64,000 nucleotides of DNA from Symsagittifera roscoffensis (lineage: Eukaryota; Xenacoelomorpha; Acoela; Convolutidae), in contig NC_087069.1 of assembly GCF_963678635.1 (NCBI RefSeq), forward strand, positions 36,313,959 through 36,377,958. The letters are read 5' to 3'. The notes below the pieces were generated by a model. That model saw only the letters and a program-made list of their open reading frames with translations. It was not told the DNA's origin and searched no databases. Of the stretch, positions 36,074-47,288 are shown piece after piece. How positions within the stretch are numbered: position 1 is the stretch's first letter; each line of letters starts with the position of its first letter. The position numbers and the translations under genes were made by a program.

Positions 36074-39000
36074 TATTTGCTTGTACAGTTTTAAATAGAG
36101 AATACAAGTGTGGTTTAGTAATTTTGTATGATGGAAAAACAACATAAGTCAATCAGACAATCATTCCAAACTCCAGATATGCGTTCATTTTTAAACTTTT
36201 TGCAGTTTTCCGGGCAAATTAAGGAAAATTAAGTTTTTCCCCGAATTTTTTTCGTATTTTTCGAGTAAAGTTAAAAGTGGTTAAGTTAATATAAACTGTT
36301 TCTGAAATATCAATCAACGGCAAGCATTGAAAACAAGAAAATGCCTCATTGAAAGATATGCAGAGCAAACTCGCCCCTTGTCAATGCAGATCTTGTTTGA
36401 TATTTGATTGATTTTAACGCTAGTCGATACTACCAGCAGGCTACTGACGATATTTTTTTATTCCAGTCTGTCATTTCTGCTATCGTTCTGTTCTCTGCAA
36501 AAAGAGATAAGCAAATTGGAACTTTTTAAGTCGATGAGTGTAGTGAAGACTCATAGATCGAGATTATTTTTTCTGTTTTTTCTTCCCACGAAAAGTCATT
36601 GAATTTGTTGACGCTAAACTGTTTTATTTTTATTTGCAATTCGTTTCGGATTCAATTCATGTCCTATGTTAAAAGGAAGGCAAACTCCACTATCGAAAAG
36701 TAAAAATGAAATGTAGATAACACGTAAAACAAAGAATGATGTCTTATTTCGATAGTGGACCTAAATTTTCAGATTTCCGAGCACAACGAAAACTTTACTT
36801 AATGACCCAGTTTTGTCGATCAAAAAATATTATTAAAAATAAACGAATAGAGACCAACTATTTTTTAATTTGAAAACTGAAATTTTTCCGAAAAAAAAAC
36901 AAATCTTTATTTTTCTTGTGTTCATTGTTTATTTTCAAATCGTCTGCTGCCGGCGCAAATTTTTCTGCGTTATTGGAAGTTGAAATGTTTTTTGTTGATC
37001 AGTCTATGAGAGCAATCCTCGTTCATCTAAATTTTTCAGTCAAGCTGATACTTTCAAGCAAAAAATTATTGGCTTTCTAAAAATGTAACAGTGTACCAAG
37101 CTCATGGATCAAAAATCGAGTCTACAGGCAGGCAAATGCGTCTAAAAATCAAAAACGGAAAACCATCAGTCCACAATATGTTTTAAAATGTTCAATTGCG
37201 GCTATATAGAAATGAGTTTCTCATTGCAGAAAAAGTGATTAGCCACTCCTCGCCCTCTAATGGCTTGAAAGTAGCACTGCTCGCCGCGGAAAACGTGACC
37301 AGTCCCGCACCGACCTTTGGTGTCTTGGACCAAAAACTGACCCTTGCTTAGGTTTATAGCTACTTTGATTTTCTTTTGATTTTCTACTTATTGCTACATC
37401 GGCTTTAAAACTTCAGGCATCTAATTCAAACATTTTTTGGCGAATTTTGCCAAATCTAACAAATAATAAAAATAATAAAGAATTTCTGCAGACCGAGTTT
37501 CTCAGCCTTAATGAGAACAAACAGCCCCGTTCTCCCTTTAAACTCTTAACAAGTTAACTCCATATAATTTCTCTCCTACTTTTTGCTGCCTTAGCAATTT
37601 AAAATCGCTACATTGTAGCATGTATAACTAAGATAAACCAAGTTTTTCAAAATGATGCGTGCATTAATTGCAAAATTAACTTAAGTGTGATAAGAAGTAA
37701 GATAAGGAGTTCAGACAGTATTAATTTTAGTATTGAAATGACTAGGTCGTAAAATGTTCGGTGTTAAACTGAAAAAAGGAGTTAAATTGGTGTGGATTTA
37801 AATTGTTTAATAGTGAAATGACTAGGTGTTAAAATGTACGGTGTTAAAATGGCTCGTATTAAATTGTAAGACACCTCGAAAACAATTTTGAAAAAAAAGA
37901 ACGCGCTGTGGCCTAATAGTATTTTTTCGTGGCCTAATACTATTTTGTAATGGCCTAATTGTAGTTTTTCAAATAAGTTATGGCAAGCCTGCATACCTTC
38001 TTCTGTTTGTTGACTTAAAAGTGATGCAGATTTTTGTATTGTGTCAATTTTTTAAGGTCAACCAAAAAGATTTTTCTAGACTTGAAAAAAAAAATGTTTT
38101 TGCACCGAAAGCTGTAATTAAAAAAAACAAGACAAAACGCACACTTTTAGGCATCTTTTGAATTATTATTACCGGATGTTGAGTTTAATTTCACCTCTTC
38201 ATCAAGGGTATTTATTGTTTTCTGATTGGATCGATTGGCTGAGATCGAAGACCAGAGGGGACTCTTCATTTGGCATCTACAAAATCCCTGAAAAACAGAG
38301 AAGCGTACCCAACCCTTCACGCCTCGAAAAAATTCAAGTTTCAGAAAAACGCTGACGCTTGAATTAAAAAGGTTGTCGGGGTGTTTTGCTTTTAGATTGA
38401 ATTTACTAGGTAGAGAAATTTCAGGTTTTTTCACTCAATTTTGTTGATACGGGTGTTACTCAGCAATACCAGTATGAAAAATCAAGCGGGTTAAACTGCA
38501 GTTTTTTTAAACTAAAAAAAGTCGATCTAACATAACAGCAAAATAGTACCGACACTTTTTTTGCGTTAAACTAGTAAAAAAAACATACATGAACATGGAA
38601 TCAGGGATATGTCATTTTAAACAGTGTCAGTTTCGATTTGATCAAAATGTATCCAAAGACAGTTTCTTAGTGTCGAGAACGAAGTTTAAAATATTGTTTT
38701 AGGGTTAAAAAACTAACATACCCTGATGATGGTGTTTAAAATAGTGTGTGTTTATTGTAGCTTTGATTTAATTCAACTCGATTTTGTGGTAATCAAAGAA
38801 GGTTCAAAAAGTTTTTAAAGTGAAAACATAAATTATTTTAAAATTTAAATTTTTCAGAAGTAAAAGCAACGTTGTCTTCAAATGCAAGAAAACCCTCATT
38901 TTTTTTTTGATAAAGATCGAAAGACTATCTAGCTATATCCATCTAAGCCGGTTATGCATATATTGTTTGCTACTCTCTTTCGCAGTTTTATACTTCTTCT

Positions 39001-39814
39001 TACGGGGAGTTGTTTCTTCAAGACTGCCAACCACTCTCTGTCTCATTTTTAAACTTCTTCTGATAAATTTTTTTTTCTCATTATAATCAAAAACAAGGTT
39101 GAATCACTCACTGATACCAGTTGTTTTAGCGGCTAAGATAATTTTTTTCGAATCCAAATAACTGGCTTTTATCTGATACCATTCTTGAACCCGTAAAACA
39201 GAATTAACGTCAATATTCACTTTTTTTGTTTTGTGAAATACAGGCACAATAAATTTTTCAGAAATTGTAATCTAACATAGAGCTCAGCATTTTTTAATTA
39301 AGCTTATCCATTTTTTTATCAATCAAGGAAAATGGTTTTTTTTTCTGAACAAATTGTCTAGCAGAAAAACTGCAAATGTGATTTATGTGGTCAATGCACT
39401 CAGTTAGTTTGCAGTTGCTTAAAAAAATGTTTATTAAAAAATTGATCTAGAAAAAAAACGAAATTTTTCTTCAAATTTTTACATCTGAAGTTCAGAAGTT
39501 TGTCTCAAATTGTTTTAAGTTTTTTGATTTTTAGTGTCATTGCCTTACAAAACCTAAAATATGCTAGCCTACCAGGTCTGAGTTTTGTGTGTGTAGGACC
39601 CTAGAGTCCACCGCCAAGTCTCTAAATGTGTTCCAAACAAACAAAAATCCGAAATCTTTAGAATTTGCCGCAGACTCCACAATCAACTATCTCTAACGTA
39701 ATATATGTCGGCACATTGGTTGTGTCGAGGAATCCGTAAGACAACTGGACAAAATAGCAAGTTAGTTGTAGATTCCACTCGTTTTCTCAATTCTTGTTGG
39801 CTTAAATACCGCTT
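36074..39814. other. intergenic, repeats only
   Basis: No gene supported in 3.7 kb. It holds a diverged family D copy (36525-36850: AGTGAAGACTCATAGATCG, AAAAGGAAGGCAAACTCC) and a short direct repeat near 37735-37850 (GAAATGACTAGGT, GTAAAATGTNCGGTGTTAAA twice). Confidence 0.5.
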
Positions 39815-40295
39815 GTTGTTCCGACTTTCGATACGAAAGTGACGGAATATTTGTGCTGGGGGTGGGTTTTTTTTTCTTCAGACAAATTTCGACTTTTTAA
39901 CTAGCCATTTTTGGCGGAATTTTTTTAAATCATTCGAAAGTATTGTTGTCCTGAGCTCAAATTTGAAAAGGTATTTTACCTGTGATCATTTTTTGCAAAG
40001 TTACGGGGGTTTAAAGATTGCCATTTTGGCCAATTTGGGACAATTAACGCGCGATATACTTCGAGCTATTAACGCATAAGCGGAGAGTTAATCCGCCTCA
40101 GAAATCGTTCTAAATTGGTTAAAAGAAGCTTATATGCCATAATTGGTTTGTTGCAAGGAGTGAAATCTATCCTTTTGTACTTTGTATGGCGTGTGGAGGG
40201 ATGATTTACATGAAAAATTTCAAATTTTAGAAAAAAATTTTTGTTGATTTTGTTTTATTTCATTGAATTTTTTAATGTTATTACTGCTCCATAAA
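39815..40295. repeat. dispersed repeat family E, copy outside the duplication
   Basis: Diverged copy of 3695-4155: TTGTTCCGACTTTCG, GTATTGTTGTCCTGAGCT, CGCGCGATATACTTCGAGCT, GCGTGTGGAGGGATGATTT, GTTATTACTGCTCCATAA. Shows that family E is mobile or ancient and not specific to the 8.33-kb unit. Confidence 0.7.
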
Positions 40296-43271
40296 CCTTA
40301 AAAGGCAGTCGGAACATTCAGGGTTGCGCCCTGATACGAGCAGTTTTGTTTGAATTTTATGACTGGTTGTTTAACGTCTTTTAATAGTTAATGACTTGTA
40401 GCTTAATATCTTTTTCGGAATTTTTCCTGATGTTAAAGGAATACATTAAATCAATATAGCTAGTTCTTGCGGATTACCCATTTGGAGGTCAATTCAACAA
40501 ACTTTGAGTGGATTCTGCAATTGTAAAAAAAATTAACAGCGATTTGCAGACTCAGCTTATAATTTGCAGATTCGGCTCACAGAAAGCAAGTTCCGCGACA
40601 GAACACGCCACTGCATACATGTAGAACTATTTGTTTTCAGATTTCACAAACTGCTCTAGATTCCGCAAAATTTGCTGCTTATGGAGCCATTTTGAACAGT
40701 GCACACGTTAGCCGTTTGTCTGTGATTTCCACAACAGCATAGAAAAAATAGCTGTGTTGCACATTCGATAGGAAAACACCAAAAATTTAGAAGGTACACA
40801 GCTTGCCCTCGTAATATAAATTTTTTCTTTTTGGCTTCAGATTTTTTTCGGCTAAATTATTTCTGCTACTGTGTTACCTTCTCAGTCGTCAATTTTTGTT
40901 GTAATGTTTGGGATTTAATATTTTAGTGTGATTCAGGAAGACAGCTTGAAGTTTTTGAGTTCTGAAAGTATATTAAAAATTTAAGACAATTTTGTTTGCT
41001 CTTCGACGGCCGACTACTCAATTCTTGTTGGCTTAGATGCCACTTAATATAATTTTTAGAAAACATATTTAACATTGGCGATTGTCTTTTTTGGCATTTT
41101 TCCCCATTTTAAGAGAAAGCGAACCATACGTGAAAAACTTGTTTATGTAGTGTTTTTGACATTATAAAATTCCGAGGCAAGAGTTTTTGCCCCTTTCCTA
41201 TCCACCAAAGTGCAATGCTAGGCTTGCTTGAGTTGTATTGTAATGAATAAATTGAAAAAGAGAAAAAAGAATATTGATGGTATCAAACTTGATCCAGTCT
41301 GAGAGAATATTTTTGATACGCTTTCATATCTGCGATATTTCGGCCAAAACCTATTAGGTATTAGAACTGACAAAAAAAATTTTGGCGAACGCCGCTTTCA
41401 AAAAATATTTTGGCCAACGGAATCAAAATTATTAAAAACCAGAAAACTAGTACAATTAAAAGAATGGGCGAAAAGCATGATAGTTGTGATATAAGTAGTC
41501 AGCGTGAAACAACTTCAAGAAATTGTTGAAACAAAGAGCAGTTTGATCACTACGCATTCTACAGGGGGTCTCACAATGGAGGAACTGAATGACGAAAGAC
41601 TGTCAATCAATTAGAATTATTAAACAATCCTATTAGTTAAACGATTTTTGCACAAAACTGTGGTCCTGAATAACAGAAAATGAAATAGAGCAGCACAGTA
41701 AAACTTTTCTGAGAAATTCCTGCAGATACACTTTTTTTCAAATTTTGAAAATTTGTTATAGGTTTTTTATACCCGGTTTTTAATTCGCCATAATCAAAAA
41801 ATGGTGTATCTGCTCAATTTCTAATAGCTCAATAAAACATTTTAATGGCCTGAACTGCTTCGGTTTTATAAATTTTTTCGATTTTTTGAGGTTTTCGATC
41901 ACCAAGCTCACATTGGCTGAAAATAGGTGAAAATAAATTTCTAACATTCGGTCCCACATCGGCGCCACCTTCTACAGGGATTGAAATTTTGTTTTGGAAT
42001 GAAGTTTCAGGGTTAACGAAAACTTCTTATCAAATAATTTTTTGATGTAAAAAATTTCTTGCTACACACTTCTATACGTACAAAACATTGTATGAAATCA
42101 CTCTCACAATGGAGGAACTGAATGACGAAATACTGTCAATCAATTAGAATTATTAAACAATCCTATTAGTTAAACGATTTTTGCACAGTTTTCCATATAC
42201 GAAAAATGTATGACAAGTATTTCTTCTCAAAACGTTTTATTTGTTTTCGTTACCAAACACAAGTGGCAAGGGCAGGGTTGGCTTACACACATGATATAAG
42301 AAAAGTATCAAACGTTTAATATTTGGGGACAAAATCATAAAATGATCATTTTTATAATTTGCATTTTTATTTAATCAGGCATTGATGAAGGCATACTTAA
42401 ACAAAAAAAAGGCTTTCTGAGCAATTTTGAAAAAAATTAGTCAGACTTTTATGCATCCAGTTCTACATTAGCCGCAAAAAAACTTCAATTTTGCATGCAA
42501 AAAAAGATATCTGGAAATGTGTGTTTGAATACAAATTTCATTTTGCAGTAAAAAAGCATTTTTTCGGAGCATTTTCGAAACTACTTTGTCACCATCAAAA
42601 AAAATGTTAGTCATACAGTTTCTATATATGCATTTTTCCATACACTTGGTTTTTTGGTGCATGGAATTGTTTGGTAAGCATTTTCGGTGTATTAGGTCAA
42701 CCCAGTTGTTAATAAAGTAGCCTAAAACCGTGTTTTTTGGCTGCAGTTTGTCTCTTCTTGGCTGCAGTCAGCTCACTTCAGTCATTTTTTTGTTTTAAAA
42801 CCCTTTCTAATCTCAGACAACGGCTTCAATTATTCATTGGCAGTCCTCGCGCTTTTGTGTTTTGCGTGAGTTTGAATAAATTTTTCCAGCATTCTGAATT
42901 AGTACAGTTATGAAAAATTGAGGCTCAAAGTGTGGTAAATGGAGGTTCAGATCTCTTAGCCGGCAATTTGCTTCAATTTTTTGGAACAATTTTCACTATT
43001 TTTTCCATCTTGTACCAAAAAACTTCCATATGCCTTTTATTGGTTGTTTTTGCGAAATGCAGCTTCGCCTCTTTAATGATTTCGGGTTTCAGATTTTTTT
43101 GTTCACAAGAAACATTAAAAACTTTATAATTTGGTTTCCTTAGCAATTGGACTGCTCGGAACAATGTTTGCACTATTCACAGCAACTGGCTACTTCAGTC
43201 TTTTTTGTTTCAGTGTAATGGTTTCTTGCCAGATAATTGAAATCAACTTAATAATACCATTTTTCATTACC
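40296..43271. other. intergenic, no gene recognised
   Basis: AT-rich. The only structured parts are an 85-bp direct repeat (41570-41654 and 42103-42187) and a hairpin motif copy at 43051-43073. Confidence 0.45.
41570..42187 (+). repeat. pair of 85-bp direct repeats
   Basis: 41570-41654 and 42103-42187 are identical but for one base (GAAAGACTG against GAAATACTG). They start CTCACAATGGAGGAACTG and are 533 bp apart. The sequence between has no recognisable gene. Confidence 0.85.
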
Positions 43272-43700
43272 CTCAGGGGCCGATTTAGGGTAGACGCCCC
43301 CCCCCCCCCTCCTCAGGGATTTGACCCCCTGCCGACCCCTGACGCCCTTTGTACTATTTTGAGATATCCATTTTTGGTTAACAGACCCAAAAATTACTAA
43401 TTTTTAACGGCCAATATATACTAACTTTGAGGCGGAGCGCGTGCCGAAAAAACGTGATTTTTTTGGTCAAAATTTTCCAAAAAGTGCCTAAAAATACCTT
43501 TTTGGCTTTTTTTTCAAACTTTGCTTGCGGCGCAAAAATTTTGACCAAAACAGGGTCTTTTTAGCTAAAAAAAAGGTCGACAAAATTTTCGAAAATTTGA
43601 TGAAAAACCACCTCCCCCTCGAGAAAAATTTAGATCCCCCTGATTACTCTGGCTCTGGCATTCTGGTAAGGGAAATATCAAAGGAATCCGCCCCTGACTG
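43272..43700 (+). repeat. C-tract dispersed repeat, longest copy
   Basis: Opens GGGGCCGATTTAGGG, then a run of 14 C, CTGCCGACCCC, TTTGTACTATTTTGAGATAT, and A/T-rich sequence. It ends TAGATCCCCCTG and GAATCCGCCCCTG. The opening and closing blocks are near-complementary, suggesting a MITE-like element with terminal inverted repeats. Confidence 0.55.
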
Positions 43701-44486
43701 TGGTATCTTTGTTTTGCTTCACATTGCAGAGAATTTCAAAAATTGCTTCTAAGTCAGAAACTTGATGAAGAAAGACGAAATACCTGGGTTTAAACAGTAG
43801 TTCTTAAAGTTGAATTCACACTAGCAAAAAAATCATCTAGAAACCACCAAAAACGCGGTTTTTAATGACATTTGACGCCCAATTGCTTTCATTTAATGTC
43901 ACTGGACTCCGCAAACTGTCCGTGGGTTCAGCCGTCAATTCATAGTTCAATGGTATGTTTGTGAAATCCAGTGACAAATCATAGAATCCATAGGCAATCT
44001 ATAGCATTAAGCTACAAATTACAAATTGAGGAGTTTCTCGACAAATTGTGCAATCTGCAATCCAGTGAAATTTGGAGCAGTTCGCCTCAATGACTGAAAC
44101 TGGTTTGCCGTCGGATTTTTCTGGCAATGAGCGATTTGGCGGCATTTTTTTAGCCGTATTTAGTCATTGGATTCCATGGAACTAGTGCCTCTAAACCATC
44201 TCCAACATTTGTACGTGGAAGTCAGAGGCCTGGTGGCAAATTTGTGCTGAGTTTGTCCGGAGCAACTACTCCAAATGTTTGTAAAACAGATAAAATATTA
44301 ATATTCAAAGGTTTGCTTAAAGACAACTTGTGTTAAATGACCTATAACTAGCTAAAGGGGGTTTGAAAGATCTTTTAGGAACACGGATTGATGCAAATGA
44401 GATATTTGCTTGCAGGTTAAGTAAATTGTACAAATAGTATTTTGTTTCACATCTGTTTTAAACACTCACTTTCCTGTTGTTTCAAA

Positions 44487-45994
44487 ATGGATCCCGAAGT
44501 AAAGAAACTCATAGAAGCTGTGGAGAGCCAGCTGACGATCGCAGGTTAAACAATATTCCTTCTGCTTGTGAGAAAAATGTCACTTATTCAAACCAAGTTT
44601 TTTTTCTATTTTGATTTTTCAGTTTTCTCGGAAAACTTTTTTTCATTAGCAAATAACTTCAGCGGGGAAAAAAGTCAAACAAAAGTAACCGTTTTTAGAT
44701 ATATGTTCCTCAAACGATAAAATTTCATGCCAAAAAGTACAATAAAACTATGACGAAGAAATCCAACATGATCAAAATAACCCGTACAGAAATAAAATAA
44801 AAATACAGATATGCCCAGGGTTAATCCATTTGTTGTGAGATTGCATATCTGCCCTGAACTGTATCAGACATGTTCAGACCTGGAAGATACAACAATTTTA
44901 ATGTTACGGAAATAAAATAAAAATACAGATATGCCCAGGTTGAATCCATTTGTTGTGAGATTGCATGTCTGTCCTGAACTGCATCAGACATGATCAGATC
45001 TGAAATTTTTTTTTTTGAAATTTTCGAATGAATTCTGAACTTTTGTCACGTGTCTTGTTTTTTTCATTAAAAATAGTTATTTTTTCAAATAACACTAAAA
45101 CTCGTTTAAAATCACGTCCTTATTTAGATCTAGTATTTTCTCGAGGGGGATATCTCAAGGGACATAATTTTGCACGCCGAGACATTTGGACTCTCGATAA
45201 TGTTTTTTTCAACATTATCTCAATAACTTTTTTTCTTGATTACTTATATAGATATATTTTTTTTCCAGATTACCTAATTTGTACCAATGATGCTGTTTAG
45301 TCAGTTTTCTATAAATTCTGATGCTGATTGATTCTCTATGTCTGGTGAGGGGAAGGGATTTTTTTCATAATGAAGGAAACAAATGATAGAAAAAAAATAG
45401 AAACAAAAAGTAAGGGTATAGATCCAACAAAAAATAACTTCTGAACATATAATAACTTCAGATATGCATATGATTTACCCTCCAATGTACCCAGTACACA
45501 ATATTCATCTACAGCCTCTAATGGGATCTGATCCAAACGAGACGCCCACCAACGCCAACCAGGAGACCGTGTTCAGCTTCGCAGAGGGAAAGATCCCCCA
45601 GCCTCCCCAACTTCAGTTGTCAGCAGAGAGTCTGTCTCGTGACGGGGCATACCTTCTGGACAAGGGCACCCAGATGATCCTTTTGGTGCGAAGTCACGTA
45701 TCAATGAACTGGTGCATGAAGGTCCTGGACCTTCCGAATCCCACTGGCATACCATCTGGAGGATTGAAGTCGCTGCCTGAGTTAGACAACACTGTGTCAA
45801 ATGCCCTCAGAGCTTTCATATTCCACTTGCTGGACTCGAGGCCAAACCACGCACCCATCCTAATACTCAGAGACGATGACCCCAGCAAGGCTCTGTTTTT
45901 TGAGAGCCTGGTAGATGACAGAACTGACGGCAGCTCATCCTACGTCGAATTCCTGCAACACATTAACGGCTCAATTGAGAAGATGAAGAAGTAA
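44487..45994 (+). CDS. Sec24-like protein reduced to the C-terminal gelsolin-like domain
   Basis: Exon 45462-45994 encodes the Sec24 C-terminus: MIYPPMYPVHNI, then KIPQPPQLQLSAESLSRDGA, YLLDKGTQMILLV, SLPELDNTVSNALRAFI, DDRTDGSSSYVEFLQHI, stop TAA. In full Sec24 this gelsolin-like module ends a ~1000-residue COPII coat subunit that selects ER cargo. Here the only candidate upstream exon is 44487-44544 (MDPEVKKLIEAVESQLTIA), ending GCAG|GTTAAA in phase 1. That phase fits the AT start after CTTCAG at 45461, giving a 196-codon product. No trunk, beta-barrel or helical domains of Sec24 occur in the preceding 8 kb. The first exon is less certain than the second. The locus may be a truncated duplicate or a small new gene, or its 5' exons may be misassembled. 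Confidence 0.75.
44789..45004 (+). repeat. tandem repeat, two ~97-bp copies, 119-bp period
   Basis: GAAATAAAATAAAAATACAG, then ATATGCCCAGG, CCATTTGTTGTGAGATTGCA and CTGAACTGYATCAGACATG occur twice with few changes. Each copy holds an internal inverted pair (CAGATATGCCCAGG against a TATCTGCCCTG-like block). Located in the Sec24-like intron. Confidence 0.8.
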
Positions 45995-47090
45995 CCCTAT
46001 CGCTCCCCCTCAAAAAACCAGTTCCGGCTGACTGAAGTGTAATTTAAGATGATGTGACCAGCCACTGATTACGAGCAGGTTAATTCGAAACATAAAATGG
46101 TGCTATGGATCATTTCGCGGTTTATAGGTTTTCACTATGTAATCAATCCTTCATTTAAATCCTTACTTGTTGTATTTCACGCCAAGGAATTGTGCTCGAA
46201 AAAATTTATTTGAGCTCTAAATTTATTTTAAAAAGCTAATAATCCAGTTTAAGATGGAGTAATGATGTTAAAATGTTGTTCAGTTAAGAGGAGCGAATAA
46301 ATAAATTGAAATTTCCTTGGATATTCGATAATTAAAGTAGCAATTATCTTTATATAATCAATGACAAGCAAACTGTGCTCGGTAGTGTATTGTTCGATTC
46401 TCAAAAAAAATTTTTTAGTACTATTTATTCCAAGCAAAGGATAAGGACGTTTTCGATCACAAAGTTTTTCTTATTGCACTTCATAGAGCTGCTTTGTCGT
46501 GTTCTCGCTAGTGTCTGCGAAGCAAAGCTTATTTTATGTTTTTAATGACTATGATTTATTCTATTAAGAGTTGATGAACGTATTTCAGACTTATATAGGT
46601 CTCGATCATTTTTTTCTAAAAAAGTCTTATAATTTGTTCAGGCTTTGTTAAAAGGAGGGTTAATTCCACTATCGATCAGCAAAATTATAAAAGTCACATG
46701 ATCGACTTCTAATTTCGAAAGTGAAATTTAATTATTGAATTTTCCAGCGGAATAAAAGTTTTACCTATTGATTCAGTTTTCTCAAATTAGGTTAAATTTA
46801 TCAAAGAAGTTTTTATTATCGTTCTGAAAATTCACAGAGCTTTAAGGCATTGCGCTATTTGATTATCGTAAACCGAAGATCAGTTAGCTTCTAAAATTAA
46901 TCCATTTTTGTTTTGATTTGTTCAATGTAAAACTATTAACCGATTTCGGCAATTTTTCATCACCGAATTGATATTCATCACCAAATTGATAATGAACAAC
47001 ACTCTAATAGAGCTTAAATTCTTGACATTCGTTTTCATTTAAACCAACTAGAATCAACATTGAATAACCCAACCCTTCTTTCGCTTTTCA
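45995..47090. other. intergenic; family D copy 46560-46860
   Basis: Holds the 3' flank of the Sec24-like gene, a hairpin motif remnant (46516-46530), and a diverged family D copy (AGGTCTCGATCATTTTTT, TTGTTCAGGCT, GTTAAAAGGAGGGTTAATTCC, CAGTTTTCTCAAATTAGG). No gene. Confidence 0.5.
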
Positions 47091-47288
47091 GACAAATGTC
47101 TTTCTGGTTTTGTGAAGTTAACATAACTAGCTTCTAACTATCCGAAGAAACACCAATTTTGAACAACGAACGCGCGCTAGTCGAGGGAGCTTAAATAACC
47201 GTGAATAATTTCCACTTCTGAAGAGCAAAAAAAGTAGGTGCTACAAAGAACTAAAAAGGTAAATGAGAGAGTTTCAAAAGTCGTAAAC
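47091..47288 (+). promoter_or_regulatory. 5' leader/promoter segment, copy 1
   Basis: This ~198-bp segment recurs at 52301-52492, in each case upstream of a transposon gene. It includes GAACAACGAACGCGCGCTAG, a TTAAATAA box near 47190, and a donor-like AAAAAG|GTAAATGAG near 47268. It may be the promoter and first non-coding exon. Promoter function is inferred from position and duplication only. Confidence 0.45.

Noticed and set aside
41570-42187. Direct repeats considered as LTRs of a retroelement
   Set aside because: Only 85 bp long, no TG...CA ends, no primer-binding or polypurine tract, nothing coding between.
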